In this document: piece by piece, positions 33,355 through 45,639 of the stretch
Layout: every line of letters starts with the position of its first letter
Numbering within the stretch: the first letter of the stretch is position 1
From: Deroplatys truncata
Taxonomy: Eukaryota; Arthropoda; Insecta; Mantodea; Mantidae
Assembly (NCBI GenBank): GCA_030765065.1
Contig: CM060990.1
Span: 464,736,321 to 464,800,320, forward strand
Length of the DNA: 64,000 bases
Direction of reading: 5' to 3'
Program-made: the position numbers and the translations under genes
The notes under the pieces: model-generated
Seen by the model: only the letters and a program-made list of their open reading frames with translations
The model's database searches: none
What the model was told of the DNA's origin: nothing

Positions 33355-35203
33355 TTACTCAGAATCATCCACTATTTCACCCGTGTTTTCCCCGACTAAG
33401 CAACTATCGCAAATAATTTTAGCATGTTTGCTCAAACACAGGGGGGTGTTGCATTTCCCACATGCATATTTAGTTTTGCAGTTCATTTTGTCTTTGTTGC
33501 TGGGTTCACATCGTTTCCTTTTCAACGTGCATAGTGCTGTATTTGACAATTCATCTACGCCGGATTCTTCAGGTTTATATTTTGTCAAAAGTCCTTTCAA
33601 ATCATCGGATAGATTTGATGCTGTTGCTCTCCTTTGTAGCTGTTGCAACAGTAAAGCTAAAGATAGTGATTTCAAATACTCCTGCCTTGTGGAATATTTA
33701 TTTTGGTTTCCAAGGAAGATAACCCTAGATAACCTGCAATGTTCAAGATATGGATTACCATGGGCCACCTTCTCGTTGTTCTGGCTACATTGTATATAGC
33801 ACACCATTTATCTACCGCATCAACTCCACGTTTAGTGTCGTTGTAATGCAGGATTATTTCAGGCTTTTTCTCAGCAGCTCCTGATAACTGTGTGGATGAA
33901 ACATGTAGACTTGAGAGAAAAACTACCGTTTTACCCTTTTTTGGAACATATGAAACAAGTGTTTCATTTTTTGTGAAGCCAAATATGCTTTCGTACTGTC
34001 TGCGATCTTTTGGAGAAGTGAAATTAGTGGGTAATTCTTTTTTGTTCTTTCGCACTATACCGACGAAAGAAAGTTGTCTTTTGCGCAATTCATTCACCAG
34101 CGATACACTGGTAAACCAATTATTTGCAGTAACGTTTCGTCCATTGCCAGAGATTGGTTCAGTTAGTCTCAGCACTACAGCCTCTGCCGAATTAGTTTGC
34201 AAATATGGTCCGTCCGACTGCTGTCCACAATAAATCTCCAGGTTAGTTGTATAAAACAGTTTTGCATCACTCAAACAGAATATCTTTATGCCATGCTTGT
34301 TTGGCTTGGATGGTATATATTGTCTAAAAGCACATCGACCACGAAATGCCGCCAACTGTTCGTCGACAGTGGCATTTTGTCCAAGAGAATAACGGTTCTG
34401 ACAGTTTTTCAGAAACAATGTAAACATTTCTCTAACAACAGCCAATGTATCCAATCTTCGTTGCTCCAATCTTGAGCTTTTGTCATCAAAGCGAATACAG
34501 CGTATTAGAAAACTGAATCGTTTTTCGGACATAGCCATTCGGAATAGAGGAATTCCAAGATCGGTTCTCCAAAACTCGTGAACATTCTGGCGTCCACCAC
34601 GAAAAATTCCTGCCAGGTACAATAAGACTAGGAAAACTTTTATTTCTATTACATCTGTAGGTCTGCTGTCTCTTTCACAATCAAATTTGTGCTGCACACT
34701 GCTAATGTAGTATTTGAGCTTTCAACAATCAAATCAACTATATCTTCGGTAACAAAAAGGTTCCAACAATCAATTTCCGTTTTCGCATTTTTGGCACCTC
34801 CTACCACATCAGGAAGCTTGGTCAATATATTGTGAGCCCTTGTCTGTGTTATTTTCAAAGGTGGTTTTTTTCCATTTTGTTCCATCTCTTCCTGTGAATA
34901 ACAACAGAATGTATTGTCAATAATAAGAATAAGAATAAGAAGAAGAAGAAGAATTATGATACGCATATGATGTTACCTATAAAATACATGTTATCACACA
35001 AGCTGCTTTCATCGTCTTCCTCTTCATCTTCATGGCCAGTTTCTGAATCTAAAGATCTCGTTTCGAGTTTATCTTCTGAATCAGAGTCATCTTATTCATA
35101 TAAGTTGTCATTCACGGGTAGGGCATCATCATCGCAAAGTAGGCGATGTACTTCTTCCAAATCATTCGGATTTTGTAGATCGTACCTTTACTCGTATTCA
35201 TGA
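33355..35203 (-). pseudogene. piggyBac transposase
   Basis: This transposase excises and inserts DNA at TTAA. The acidic N-terminus (35203-34977, ESSLCDNMY end) contains a stop. A lead-in (34890-34690, KITQTRAHNILTKLPDVVGG) is in a second frame. The catalytic DDE_Tnp_1_7 domain is at 34697-33672, with FWRTDLGIP, ATVDEQLAAFRGR (first catalytic Asp), VTANNWFTSVSLV and DTKRGVDAVDKW (third Asp). The last part, in a third frame to 33355, is a cysteine-rich tail with CGKCNTPLCLSKHAKIICDSC, the usual PHD-like zinc-binding end. Frame changes lie near 34690 and 33722. At the second catalytic position DNWF has become NNWF. Broken, but close to full length. Confidence 0.88.
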
Positions 35204-35459
35204 CGAGGCAGTAACAGCTCCTTGCAATAGTAAAGCAATATTGCACAAAAACTAATGAGAAACAAATCTGTCAACAATATGTAACGAGAGCAGGCGCGCG
35301 GTGCCTGGTTGACCTGTGCGACACGTAACTGCTGATTATTCATTCCTCCAGCCAAACAAATAAACAGATAAGGTTATCGCTGCAGTAAATACTCGCGCAA
35401 GGTGTAATGTTAGATGTCCCAGTCAGGCAATTGCATAGGTGCGTTCGTTCGAAAAATTA

Positions 35460-35475
35460 TAACATTTATATAATG
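35460..35475 (-). promoter_or_regulatory. TATA box of the piggyBac transposase gene
   Basis: The minus strand reads TTATATAAATG just inside the right terminal repeat, about 270 bases before the acidic N-terminal coding stretch. Position and orientation suit a promoter for the transposase. No experimental support. Confidence 0.4.
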
Positions 35476-35516
35476 CCAGGGGTCTCTCAGGCCCCTAGCG
35501 ACTGACGGAGGGTTAA

Positions 35517-36333
35517 AATACCTTCTATTAATGCGCTGAACAGACGATAAGAAATACCATGGATATGGTTGTTGCCACCATTGCAACGCTTGGAAATGGA
35601 CTCGTGTGAACCCCGCTTGAAACCGAAGTGCGGATGGAATAAGTCTTGCTCTCAGAGTGCGCTGAATCATTTTTTCCACCACAGTAGATTTGCGTTTAGA
35701 AATAAAATTAAATTCGTTACTAATCACTAACATTGAGATTTGCATTACAACGGCGATAGACTTGAAAACAATTAAGGAAATATTTTGCTGCTTATAAAGT
35801 ATTTAATTTTCAGTTTCAATAGTTACAAGTATTCAGAACTTAGTCGTTGAATTCTAACATTAAAACTACTTTTACGCTGCCTAAACCTTTGGTGAAAAAC
35901 ATTGTATTAGACTTTTTATTACCAATAGGTTAGACACTAATGTTCTAGTACCTTTTTTCACACGTTTTTGGTAAGCTATGGTCTTGGCAATGATTTCACA
36001 CAATACTAATTGTCGCACTTCAGGAATGTATTTGATTTTCAGAGAGAATTTGTAGTCACCTTATTTATATTGCTATAAAATTTGTGATGGTTGTTTTTGT
36101 TTAAATTCTATATATTTTGTTTTCTGGGTTAAATTTGTAATGTTACTAATGTTTTGAATTGTTACGGTATACTTCGTGTGCCAGGTAGCATTCACCTGTG
36201 GAAGTAATTAAATTAGAATATAGTATAATAATTTCTTAATGTGGTTAAACAGCATAAAATTGTAGCTACAGAACAAACTGCTTATTAGAAAGTGTTATTC
36301 AGAAGTTAAAGACAGTGAAGCGAAACAATAATG
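35517..36333. other. No gene seen
   Basis: AT-rich sequence beyond the piggyBac. A minus-strand frame at 35410-35745 straddles the element end and has no domain. Nothing else recognised. Confidence 0.4.
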
Positions 36334-36428
36334 TAATTAAATCTTGAGTTGGTGGATACACTAAAACTTCAATAAAACTAAAATTGAAGTGAAGTTTTAG
36401 TGTATCTACCGAATCAAGATTCAATTAA
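36334..36428. repeat. Near-perfect hairpin (about 95 bp)
   Basis: GATACACTAAAACTTC at 36355-36370 is perfectly inverted as GAAGTTTTAGTGTATC at 36391-36406. The pairing extends inward (AAT with ATT) and outward, where TAATTAAATCTTGA pairs with TCAAGATTCAATTAA with one mismatch after a small internal loop. This resembles a tiny foldback element or a microRNA-precursor-like hairpin. I cannot tell which from sequence alone. Confidence 0.6.
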
Positions 36429-36484
36429 ACAAACTGCTTATTCTTTCTTTCCTTCTCTCTTCAACGGATTACTCTCCTCTTTGT

Positions 36485-36796
36485 AGGAATTACACCCTCA
36501 AGAAATCACAAGCCAATGCCTTGGGTCAGTGGCGTGTCGAGCAGCAAGCATACTCTGGATCAAAGCGTAACCAGCTTCGGTGATCGGCCCAATGCCTGGT
36601 ATATGGTGGTGAAGAAGGCAATGGAAGGTAGTAATGAAAGAGGTGAAAGGAAAATTCGCGGATCCGACCCAGAATTCGCCTAGCCACCGAGGAAAACCGC
36701 AAAAACAGCTTCGGTCAGATTGGTAGGCCCGGGGGTTTGAACCCGGGACCTCTCGAATGCTAGCCGATACGTTACAGCGGCGTCACCTCGCTCGGT
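36485..36796 (-). repeat. tRNA-derived SINE-like repeat (family 2)
   Basis: The minus-strand head at about 36730-36796 shows an A-box-like GGTGACGCCGCTGTAACG and a B box GGGTTCAAACCCC. The body runs to TAGGAATTACACC at 36485. The body matches the reverse complement of the repeat at 55697-56022, and the head region matches 58500-58625. Confidence 0.6.
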
Positions 36797-36883
36797 AAAC
36801 TCCTTATTTAACCCTCTAAAATGCACCGATGTCGACCCACGTCAAAACAAAATCTGTTTTGAGCAATGGGATTTTGCTTTAGT

Positions 36884-36938
36884 GGAAGGAAGGAAGGAAG
36901 GAAGGAAGGAAGGAAGGAAGGAAGGAAGAAAGAAAGAT
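36884..36938 (+). repeat. GGAA tetranucleotide microsatellite
   Basis: About ten GGAA/AAGG units followed by GAAA units. Confidence 0.9.
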
Positions 36939-37320
36939 AAAAGGGGAAGCATTACTTTTTGCCCTTTCTAATTATAATGTGCAGAGTGGCTCAGCAAATT
37001 AAAGCGAATGTTAAACTTAATAAATAATAATAATAGCCGTGTAGTTGTGGAATAAAACAAAATCATGACGAAAACGTATTCATTCCTCTAGTCGTAAAAA
37101 TAATGCACTTATTTCCTAGCAGCAGGTAAAACACAAACAGAAATCAGGCTGACTTCTGCCCGAAGGGGAGCGGTGGAGAAAGTTGCTATGTAATCACGAG
37201 TCACATCTTTGTCACACCTGAACAAAATATGCGTCTCATACCAACCCTTCTCTTTCAGAAAAATCAACAATTGAATGCTTTTATTGGTAGGAATTAAAAC
37301 GCAAATGCTTACTATCCTTT

Positions 37321-37450
37321 CATCAAGTACGAAACGAGTACTTATTACTCTCCCTTTAAGTACAAATCAAGTACTTATTACCCTTTCTTCAAGTACAAAA
37401 AGTATATTTCTTCAAACACAAAGCAAGTACTTATAATCTTTTCTTCAACA
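37321..37450 (+). repeat. Minisatellite with TCAAGTAC motif
   Basis: Four imperfect units of about 30-40 bp built on TCAAGTACAAAnnAAGTACTTATTA followed by CCCTTTCT. No coding or regulatory role seen. Confidence 0.6.
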
Positions 37451-37726
37451 AGTTCCTATTATTATTCCTCCTTGCAGAAGAATCGGGCATGTCAAACACT
37501 TGCTAGTTTCTAATTCCAAGACTTTCGTGTATATGTTTAGTGCTGATATAGACTTGATCGTAAAGAAGAGAAACTGATGATTGTTCCAATTGCAGGGTTG
37601 TTAGACTAATCATTCTCTCTTCAAACTTCGTGCCATCAAATCTTATGAGTTTACTCTAAGTTTAAGTTGCTTTTCCTTTTGTGCTCGCAAATATTCATGG
37701 GTAAAAAGTAATAGCAACATGGTGGG

Positions 37727-37780
37727 TGTACCGATAAGGTAACCTTATCGATAAAGGTAAGGTAACGCTTATCGGTTTAC
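37727..37780. repeat. Palindrome centred on GGTAACC
   Basis: CGATAAGGT-A-ACCTTATCG is a perfect 19-base palindrome. ACCGATAAG at its left edge is also inverted as CTTATCGGT some 30 bases downstream, giving two nested inverted repeats. Confidence 0.65.
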
Positions 37781-40700
37781 AGTAATGTGTAGGCTTATAA
37801 ACTTGGGGACCGAAAACAAAAATTGGCCCCATTGTGGGGTATGAACTCCCTACTGCACTGTACTGCACTGTACTACATACACACGGACCACTCAAGGTTA
37901 TCTGAAGGCACTGCACTCCGTTCTATGGGTTCCGAGGATTACAAGCAGATAACTTATGTTAATTTGTGCTAGTGGATGTTTATAAATCACATAGTACTGC
38001 CAAATATTTAAAGAAGCTTAGAGTAATAATTAAAATCGTAGCTAGGGAATTTTTTGCAGATAGTATTAGGTTCCTTACCTAAGAAAAGGAAATTGGAGGA
38101 TAGACATTCGAATAAAACAAGCCTCATTGCGCACTATTAGTATCGGTTTATTATTCACTATCCGCAAATGAAGGGCTAAACCGTCAGTGATCCCTCTTTC
38201 ATACCTAGACGTAAAGGAAAACAAAACAATAAAGATAAATATGATCGATGGTGATAAATGTGCATGGCAAGAGAAAATTCGTTTATGTACGCTGTTTTAA
38301 GATGGGCTTTGGCTCTTAAAGCAGTTCAAAATAATATTAATTAGGTTTCGGAATTCACAATATCCTTATTAAGGTGATTTAGAAAATTTGAAGAAAAAGT
38401 CTGGTGTTAACTAAAAAGTCTGAATATATAATCAACCACGTATCAGCGTTCGCAACTAGAAGGGAGCGTGTCTGTTTATGACCATGGTTTGAAATCTCTC
38501 TGCATATATTTGAGTATAAAAAAGGTATAATTGTATTCTGTTTGTTCTGCATCTACTCGCTTCCGCTACATTGTTTTGTTACAAATTCGAATCCATACAT
38601 CCTCTCGATTATCGCACAAGTCGAAATCTTGTAATCGCTGAACAAAGATTGCAGTAAATGCTAAACGCTAAAATGGGAATTTACACTGACCATAAGAAGA
38701 CAAAAAAAATATAATATGATATACGAGCGAAAAAAATACTACTTTTCAATTTCAGCATGCTTAAAATTATTTAAAGGATTGTTCAAAGATATGCAAATCA
38801 AAAAATCTAACGACGTGGACAGAAATAAACTGAACTGAGGGACCTATGAAAAAAGTGAAAAAAAATGGACCAAAAATGTAATTTTGGTTTTTCATCCTAA
38901 AAATACTTTAATCAATGTAAAGTTTATTTTTAAAACCGGCTCATAATATAATACGATGTCAAACAGCTTATTGGTAGCCATCTCTGGTTAACTATTAGTG
39001 TCACACTAAAGTTCTTCTTTGCGCATTTCTCATAAAAGGGTTGTTTATATTTTTCATTCCTCAATTAAATTAACTAGCACTACTTAATAGATTTAGAAGG
39101 TATTTTTACCACACAATAATGAATTATTTTTGGTATTTACACAACTTTAAAAAATAAATGAAATAACTACGCAGATTTTCTTTGTAAATATTGAAATGTA
39201 ATATGTTTTAAAAAAAATTGAAAAAAAGATTTAAAATTTCCGAAAGAGAATGTTAAATGTTCGTAAGCTTCTATTTAAGCTTAAGATCAAGTCTTTATGT
39301 AAAAGCACAGCACTGAAATTATTTCATTTTGTATCTCAATCTATATTTCTGTTCTTTTCTTAATATGCGTAATGAATGGGTGGTTCTGAAAATGAAATAA
39401 ATGTATTAATACCGATCTGTAGGCTATTTGGACATGATCGTGTCTTAAAATATATTTTAGGTTCAAATATAAGCAATTGTATTTTCATAATGCGCCGCAA
39501 AGGGAAATAACGTTTCAAAATGTATATAAAAGTTTTGTTAGTCTCCGTAATATTCCGATTATTATTTGGGTTATTTTGTGCATTTCTTCACTTAAAATTT
39601 AACACTCAGAAGGCTATGGTGTGGTTTAAAATATCTACTAGTGGTATATGTTGACAATAAGTTTTAATGATCTCAGGTCCTGTTATCTCCCTTCTTGAGT
39701 ACTTTTGTTATCGACGTGCCTTAGCCACCTGCAGTTGTTTGAATTACATCCTCTGAAAAATAATAATCCGTTTAAACAAATGCCACATTAGCTGAGAATC
39801 TTTAATAACAGAGCTGTGAAGTATTTTCCACGAAATCAACACTTCGCTATAAATATAAATCTATAATATCTGAGACATGTATATTATATTAATACTAGAA
39901 AAGTTAAAACAATCAAACATGTAAATATGCTTTACTCTTTTTAAAAGTGTATAAACTGTTAAAACAAATACGTAAAGGAAAGTGCAGTAGTGTAAGCAAG
40001 AATATTAGTGTGCACACATAGAAAAGTTTTTGTGACGGGTCATGTCTGGCACTTCATAAATTTAAACTCCGATTCAAAAAAATAAACAAAAAGAAAGAAT
40101 CTTTAGCAATATTTTATGCTCATTCTCGCACTATTTATTCTAATGTCAGAACATGCATAGCTTTATCTATATATAAAATGTGTAGTTTAGTGTGTAGAGC
40201 AGTTTAAATGTAAGCTGTGTAGCTATAAAGACTAATTCCTCATTTTCGCAGTTTAAGAATGTTCTACGTTTTGTGATATCAAAACCAAAAGTAGCATGAC
40301 AAAATTTAACTTGGGAACTTCGCTTATATGTAAACTAATCAGAACAATAAGGAGAATAGTTAGCAGAATGTTTCCGATAAGAATTTTGGGATCAAGAATA
40401 CATTGTCGAGCACCTTTTATTTAACTATCCTATTTCTGAAAATAGGAGACACCCCTTGGCTGGACATTGGAACTCTTGTAGCTTTCCAGAAAAATTTTGT
40501 GTAGAACTCTAAAGAATGTTGCTGGGACAAGTCTTAAAATTGTTACACGTTATACGTTTAATAAATGTCAAAATAATGAAGAAATCAAACGTAGGTATTA
40601 TTTAAAATGTTCCTTGGTGTATCAGAAACATGATGAAATAGTTTACGGTCTTGTAACACCTGATGAAGCAGGTACTTTAGGAAGGTATTCCTACTAAAAA

Positions 40701-41479
40701 TTACAAACAAAAGAAGAAAATGAAACGTTGAAGTTATTTTTGGCTTTAAATTGCTCTTTGGTGATTTAAAAACATTATACAAATTATTTAAAACTCTTCT
40801 TCTACACTTACTTCACCAGAAAGCCATTTTTAAACAGTTTATTAGTATCTTGACAGTTATTTCCAACTTTAAACATCTTTTTTCTGGGATATAAATGTTT
40901 TACATTTTGATCAGAGAAATGGTTTCAACTTCACAAATATTAAGTCAAAGGCAGCTTTTTGACAGGTTGTTAAACCGATACGGTTTAATTTCTACCAAAA
41001 CGTAAACTTCACTTAAGATTAAAAAGTTGTTTGCAGAATGTAATTACCAAATGTGTAATAAATAGTAGGAATAATAACATAATTAACAATTAAATTCTTC
41101 TATGTTATTATGAATAATTTGAACCTTATAATAAATCAGAATCTTTAGTAATAATGTAAACAATATGCAGTAAAGCACTAAATCGATATATTTAAAACTA
41201 AAGGTACTGAAATATTTTAAAAAATCAGAGATAAAAGAATGGTAAAAAGGGCATTTCTGGGAAAGGGATATGAAATTGACCTCAGTAAACACAATTGAAT
41301 ACTGGCACATGCCTGCAAAAAATTCAAGTTGTAGTTTTAGTAGTTCAAAACTGGTAGACCTAGGTGCAAGCTCCGCCCCCTCCGCTTTAATGCAGTGAAT
41401 TTATTAATACCGATAGTCTAGTTTATCGTTACAGTTCTTTTATGCTGATTACTTTCCTTAACACATATGTGCCTAGTAT
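37781..41479. other. AT-rich anonymous DNA
   Basis: About 3.7 kb without a recognisable gene. Frames at 40497-40782 and 41083-41310 lack domains. Parts (about 40870-41000 and 41040-41340) resemble stretches at 42420-42560 and 43430-43640, so some of this is probably old dispersed repeat. Confidence 0.4.
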
Positions 41480-42240
41480 GTGGAGAAGTATTGCACTCCA
41501 TTCAAAAATTCGATATTGGGATTCCACCGGAAATATATCTTTTGAGGCTCCTTGAATACAAAAGATTAGAAAACCGTCCGTGTGGTGCGCGTAAGTGTGC
41601 GTATATGTCCGCGCGCCTTTACCTGTGTAGAATATAACTCAAAAAACAAAATATCGGATAAACACCAAACCATCTGTTTCTTCTTTCTATATATGCCCTC
41701 CCCGTTAGGAGGACTTACACCCCAAGGACTTACAAGCGGATGCATAGGGAACGCTAAACTTCATATTTAAATTCAGTATCTTCCAAAGATGCGGCACGAA
41801 CATTTTCAAGGTAATCGTCCACCCCAAACTACCCTTTATATGGAAAATTTTTCGAAATCTTTTAATTTTCTCAAAAATGGTTATAACGATTTTTATTAAA
41901 ATACCACACATTTAAGATACTTACATGATAAATAAAATGTACACCTTAAATTTTCTGGAAAGTTCTCTTCATTCGGAAGAATAATTGTATAATCTTGTAT
42001 AACTGCTAAACATTAAGCGATAGACGAAGCTACTACACAAAAACTGTATATATCTTTAAAACACAGTTTATTTCAAAAACCTTTTTTTTACATCAGCCAT
42101 TTTTGAGAAATTCGTTGTTACTTGTCTGAATATTGCAATGCTTTATTTCATTTTATGACGTACTGCCAACCTTCTGCTGTTTCTCGCGGTGTCATGGTAA
42201 CAGCATGAAATTTAAAGGACAGTATATGGCGACCCGTGTT
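41480..42240 (+). repeat. Unnamed dispersed repeat, copy A
   Basis: It shares with copies at 42600-43345 (inverted) and 45640-46310 an ordered series of blocks. These are TCGA(N)ATT(N)CACCGGAAATA(C/T)AT, TTTGAGGC(C/T)CCT(T)GAATA, CAGTATCTTCCAAAGATGCG(G/A)CACGAA, CCACCCCAAA(T/C)TACC and a TTTTTGAGAAAT stretch. About 60 bp of a family-2 SINE (GGACTTACACCCCAAGGACTTACAAGC, in part) interrupts it near 41693-41755. No coding capacity. Confidence 0.55.
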
Positions 42241-42599
42241 TAAACATTTGACAGTCTCTATCTCTTTTTTACCTATAGTAATGAAATGTGAAAGCAAACC
42301 TTTATCTCAATTAACTAGAAGTAGATAGAATAGGCTTTTGGAAGAATAATTTTCGGAATCTATTTAAGAATTAATCATAGTGGGAGGAGAAATTCGTGTG
42401 AATGTAACATCGGATTTTTTTCTCTTTTTTTTTACATTTTGCATCAAAAGAAAACTTTCAACTTCAGCAAATATTAAGTTAAGGATTAGCTTTTGTGAGC
42501 ATGTTCTTCAAATTATAAGCATTATTGTATGCTAAAAACTAATTTCGCTGTTCAAAATTACTTTGAAAAAAAAAGCTGTTGTGTTACATACACATGACT

Positions 42600-43345
42600 T
42601 CATCTCGTTTATTAATGGGTATACAAACTTTTCTTACGAAAGCTTATTTTTATGTCCACCTCATTTTAAGAGAAATAGCTATATTACACATTTCGTTAGG
42701 GATACAAAGGGCGATAGTCAAATGTTTAAGAACTAGACGCTAAATGCTGGCCTTAAAATTCCATACTGTTCCCATGCAATCGCGAAAAACAACTGAATGC
42801 CGACAGGGCCTGAAAAGAATGACAAAGTATTGAACAATTCGAACCATTCCGAACGTGTATCTCGAAAATGGCTGGTGCCACAAAAAAGTTATTTGAATTA
42901 AATTGTGTGCTTTAAAGAGATCTACATTTTTTTTGTGTAGTACGTTTTCCGTCTTTCACTTAACGTTTATCAGTTATAAAAGATTATAGAAAATTCCTTC
43001 GGAATGAAAGAACTTCACAGGCTATTCCCAAAAATTCAAAATCTACATTTTATTTGTCATATAAATATTTTTGTATACGCCATTTTAATCAAAATGTTAA
43101 AGCCATTTTTGAGAAAATCTAAAATGTTGTAGCTTGGGATGGTTGGATTTCCTTGAAAACCTTAGTGTCGCATCTTTGGTATTTATCAGACATTTCGTTT
43201 TGAGTTATGCTGTTTACACACACACACATACACACACGAGGACCCTTTTCTAGAAATGCTTTTTTTGTTCAGGGGGCCCAAAACATGTATTTCCGATGAA
43301 ATCTCGACATCGACTTTTTGGATGAAATACAGTTCTTCTATTACT
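42600..43345 (-). repeat. Unnamed dispersed repeat, copy B (inverted)
   Basis: The reverse complement matches copies A and C in block order, including CATGTATTTCCGATGAAATCTCGACATCGA on this strand, split by eye into shorter shared pieces, and AGCTTATTTT near 42640. A CACACACATACACA run sits inside at about 43214-43238. Confidence 0.5.
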
Positions 43346-43765
43346 TACTGTAAGTATGTAGTACAGAAAGTTAAAATGCATTTATTAGAAAATAAAAGGA
43401 AAGTAATAAAGCATTTATCACTGCATTTTGTTTACAATGTTGCAGTATCTTGATACAATATGCTAGTGCACACTTTTAGAAGAATAAACAACATCTATAA
43501 TATTAAAAGAACTGAAAATCTGAAAGTAAACTAATGGTACAAAGGACATTACTTTTTAGGTGTAAGGAGAACGGACATGAAATTAAAGCGGAGTAAACAT
43601 TTGAATATATCAAAATGCTTGCAAAAGGTATACTTCCAGCTTCAATAGTTTAGAAAATACTCCCCTTAAGCATTTATAATTTATTATTCAATTATGGACA
43701 TTCTATTTCGAATGTGTATGTTAGATATTTCAACTTCGTGTTTGGATCGTTAGAACTACTTATAA

Positions 43766-43766
<1 letters not shown>

Positions 43767-43799
<33 letters not shown>

Positions 43800-43833
43800 C
43801 GCGTGCGTGCGTGGGTGGGTGGGGGTGTGTGTA
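43767..43833 (+). repeat. Alternating GT/GC microsatellite
   Basis: A GT run passes into a GC run, then GTGC and GTGG units. It is a long purine-pyrimidine alternating tract of the type that can adopt Z-DNA. Confidence 0.85.
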
Positions 43834-45639
43834 TAGTGTTTTCTATTTTATAAAAATAACATAAAATTCTGTTACCATCTAGGTTATGTTCTTAAGTGTA
43901 CATAAAGCACAACTCAAAATTCTAACATGCGTACTATCTTAGAAAAATCACGGTTAGAGAAATTACAAATTAAATAAATAATAAACACAAACGAACTGGA
44001 CACAACACAAACATCTTATATAAACTAAAAGTTATGGTGTGGAAACAAAAAGGTACATCAATAAAATACATGTATGAATAATAAAAAACATTAAGTTGTT
44101 TTTCTTCAAAAGGAGCGTGTTACAGAAAGCGTCATTAGAGCCGGTAAACACTGCCCTTGTTTGTAGGTTAGGAAATTCAGATATTTTTCCTCAGAAAAAG
44201 ATAAGTATTTTACGATGATATAAAACCAATATTTACATTTTAATATAACCGTAATATGTATATATTAAGCGCCCAATGTGTGAATGAGGAAGAAGTACCG
44301 GAAGATTGAAGCCTAATAAGTGCCTAAAATTTGACTGTGACGTGACCGCAGTACCATTTTTAAATGTTTATAATAATTAAATGCCCACATGCCGAAAGAT
44401 GAGAGTAACGCGACAACCAAGCGTGGGATAGGCTGAATAGAGGGGTGGGACCAAAGGGAGGGGATGGAATTGTCCGTAGTAGGGGGATACGAACACCACG
44501 TGGCTGCAAGCGTGGTCTGGCACTGAGCCTCACATATCACAGTACACTGCATGAAGCAGCTTGAAAGTACTCTTACGCTGCCCAGTAAAACCAAGAAAGC
44601 ACGAGAACTAGTCAAAACTTTGAACTAAATGGTGGCTTTGTATCCAGCATCATAAAAAGGTTACCACTAATTCTATCCAATAAGATAGCTAGACTCCAAA
44701 GCAAGTCATGACTATATAAATCTTTTGTTCATTGCATAATCTTACCTTTTTTCTGTGTACTGCACGATCATGCTGTCACAGTAATGGAACTGTCACACAC
44801 GATTAGGCAGTCCTCAACGCTGCTTGTCGGCCGATGACACAGGCGTGTCTTTAAGGACGAAAACAGAGAGTGGCAACAAATTATATAGGGATAAATGTAT
44901 TACCTCGAGTTATACGCGCCATCTCCTGCTCTCGCTCTGCTGGGTAGCAGCTGGGTTGAGTGGGTGTCACTACTCATTCTGTAAGCCTCTCTCTCACTCT
45001 GCACAATACGGAGGGGATAAATAAAAATGGTATCACTACGCGCATGACAACAGCTCTCTCCCCGCCTATCAAACTTTTGAATAAACAACTTTTACGTTTC
45101 TTCCGCTTCCATGAATGCAAATATGATTACGTACCGACATGTGACGCAGACGGTTTCTGCTCCTAATCGAAAGGAAGGCGCGAGTAACAGCGGAGCAAGC
45201 TGCAGAACGGAACGAAGGGACTATTTCTACGTGCGCAGAGACATGTTGGTAGACTTAACTGACGTCAGAAGTAAGCCTACCTACTGCTGAGTAAACACTC
45301 GCTAACAAATAGGCAAACCCACTGTTTCGTGTTGCAAGCACAATCATTCAATGCTTTGGGACAACCGTGTGTGTTGTCTGCAGACAGTGTTGCCATACGT
45401 ACGAGAATTCTTCTAAGATAGATTTTATACACTTTGTACATGTGATAACCGAGAGAAATGTCTCTTCGTGGACGAAATGTAAATTCGCATTTTTCCCCTT
45501 TTTCTTTATTCATATTTCAAACACTGAAAACAGGGTTACCATAAATTAGCAATGTCTGCAAAAAGAAACCTAATATATTGTGAAACGTGAGAGCGAAGAT
45601 AAAGGTTTTTACTTTCTCTGCCACATGCATTGTAGGTAA
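43834..45639. other. No gene; weak CCAAT/TATA pair
   Basis: Anonymous sequence. CCAAT at 44677-44681 and TATATAAA at 44713-44720 have promoter-like spacing, but no plausible coding start or splice donor follows, so I do not call a gene. Frames at 44313-45166 are without domains. Confidence 0.35.

Larger units (their letters stand above)
33052..35512 (-). mobile_element. piggyBac-superfamily DNA transposon
   Basis: The element is bounded by TTAA at 33048-33051 and TTAA at 35513-35516, the signature piggyBac target duplication. The terminal inverted repeat is CCCTCCGTCAG at both ends (11 of 11). Further inside lies a second inverted block, GGGCCTAGTAGACCC on the left and its counterpart with GGGGCCTGAGAGACCCC on the right. 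Length 2461 bp. It carries one transposase gene on the minus strand. Confidence 0.92.

Noticed and set aside
37321..37450. CRISPR-like array
   Set aside because: Units are imperfect, lack constant repeats with unique spacers, and lie in eukaryotic DNA.
44677..44830. Promoter from the CCAAT/TATA pair
   Set aside because: No plausible coding start, splice donor or element boundary follows.
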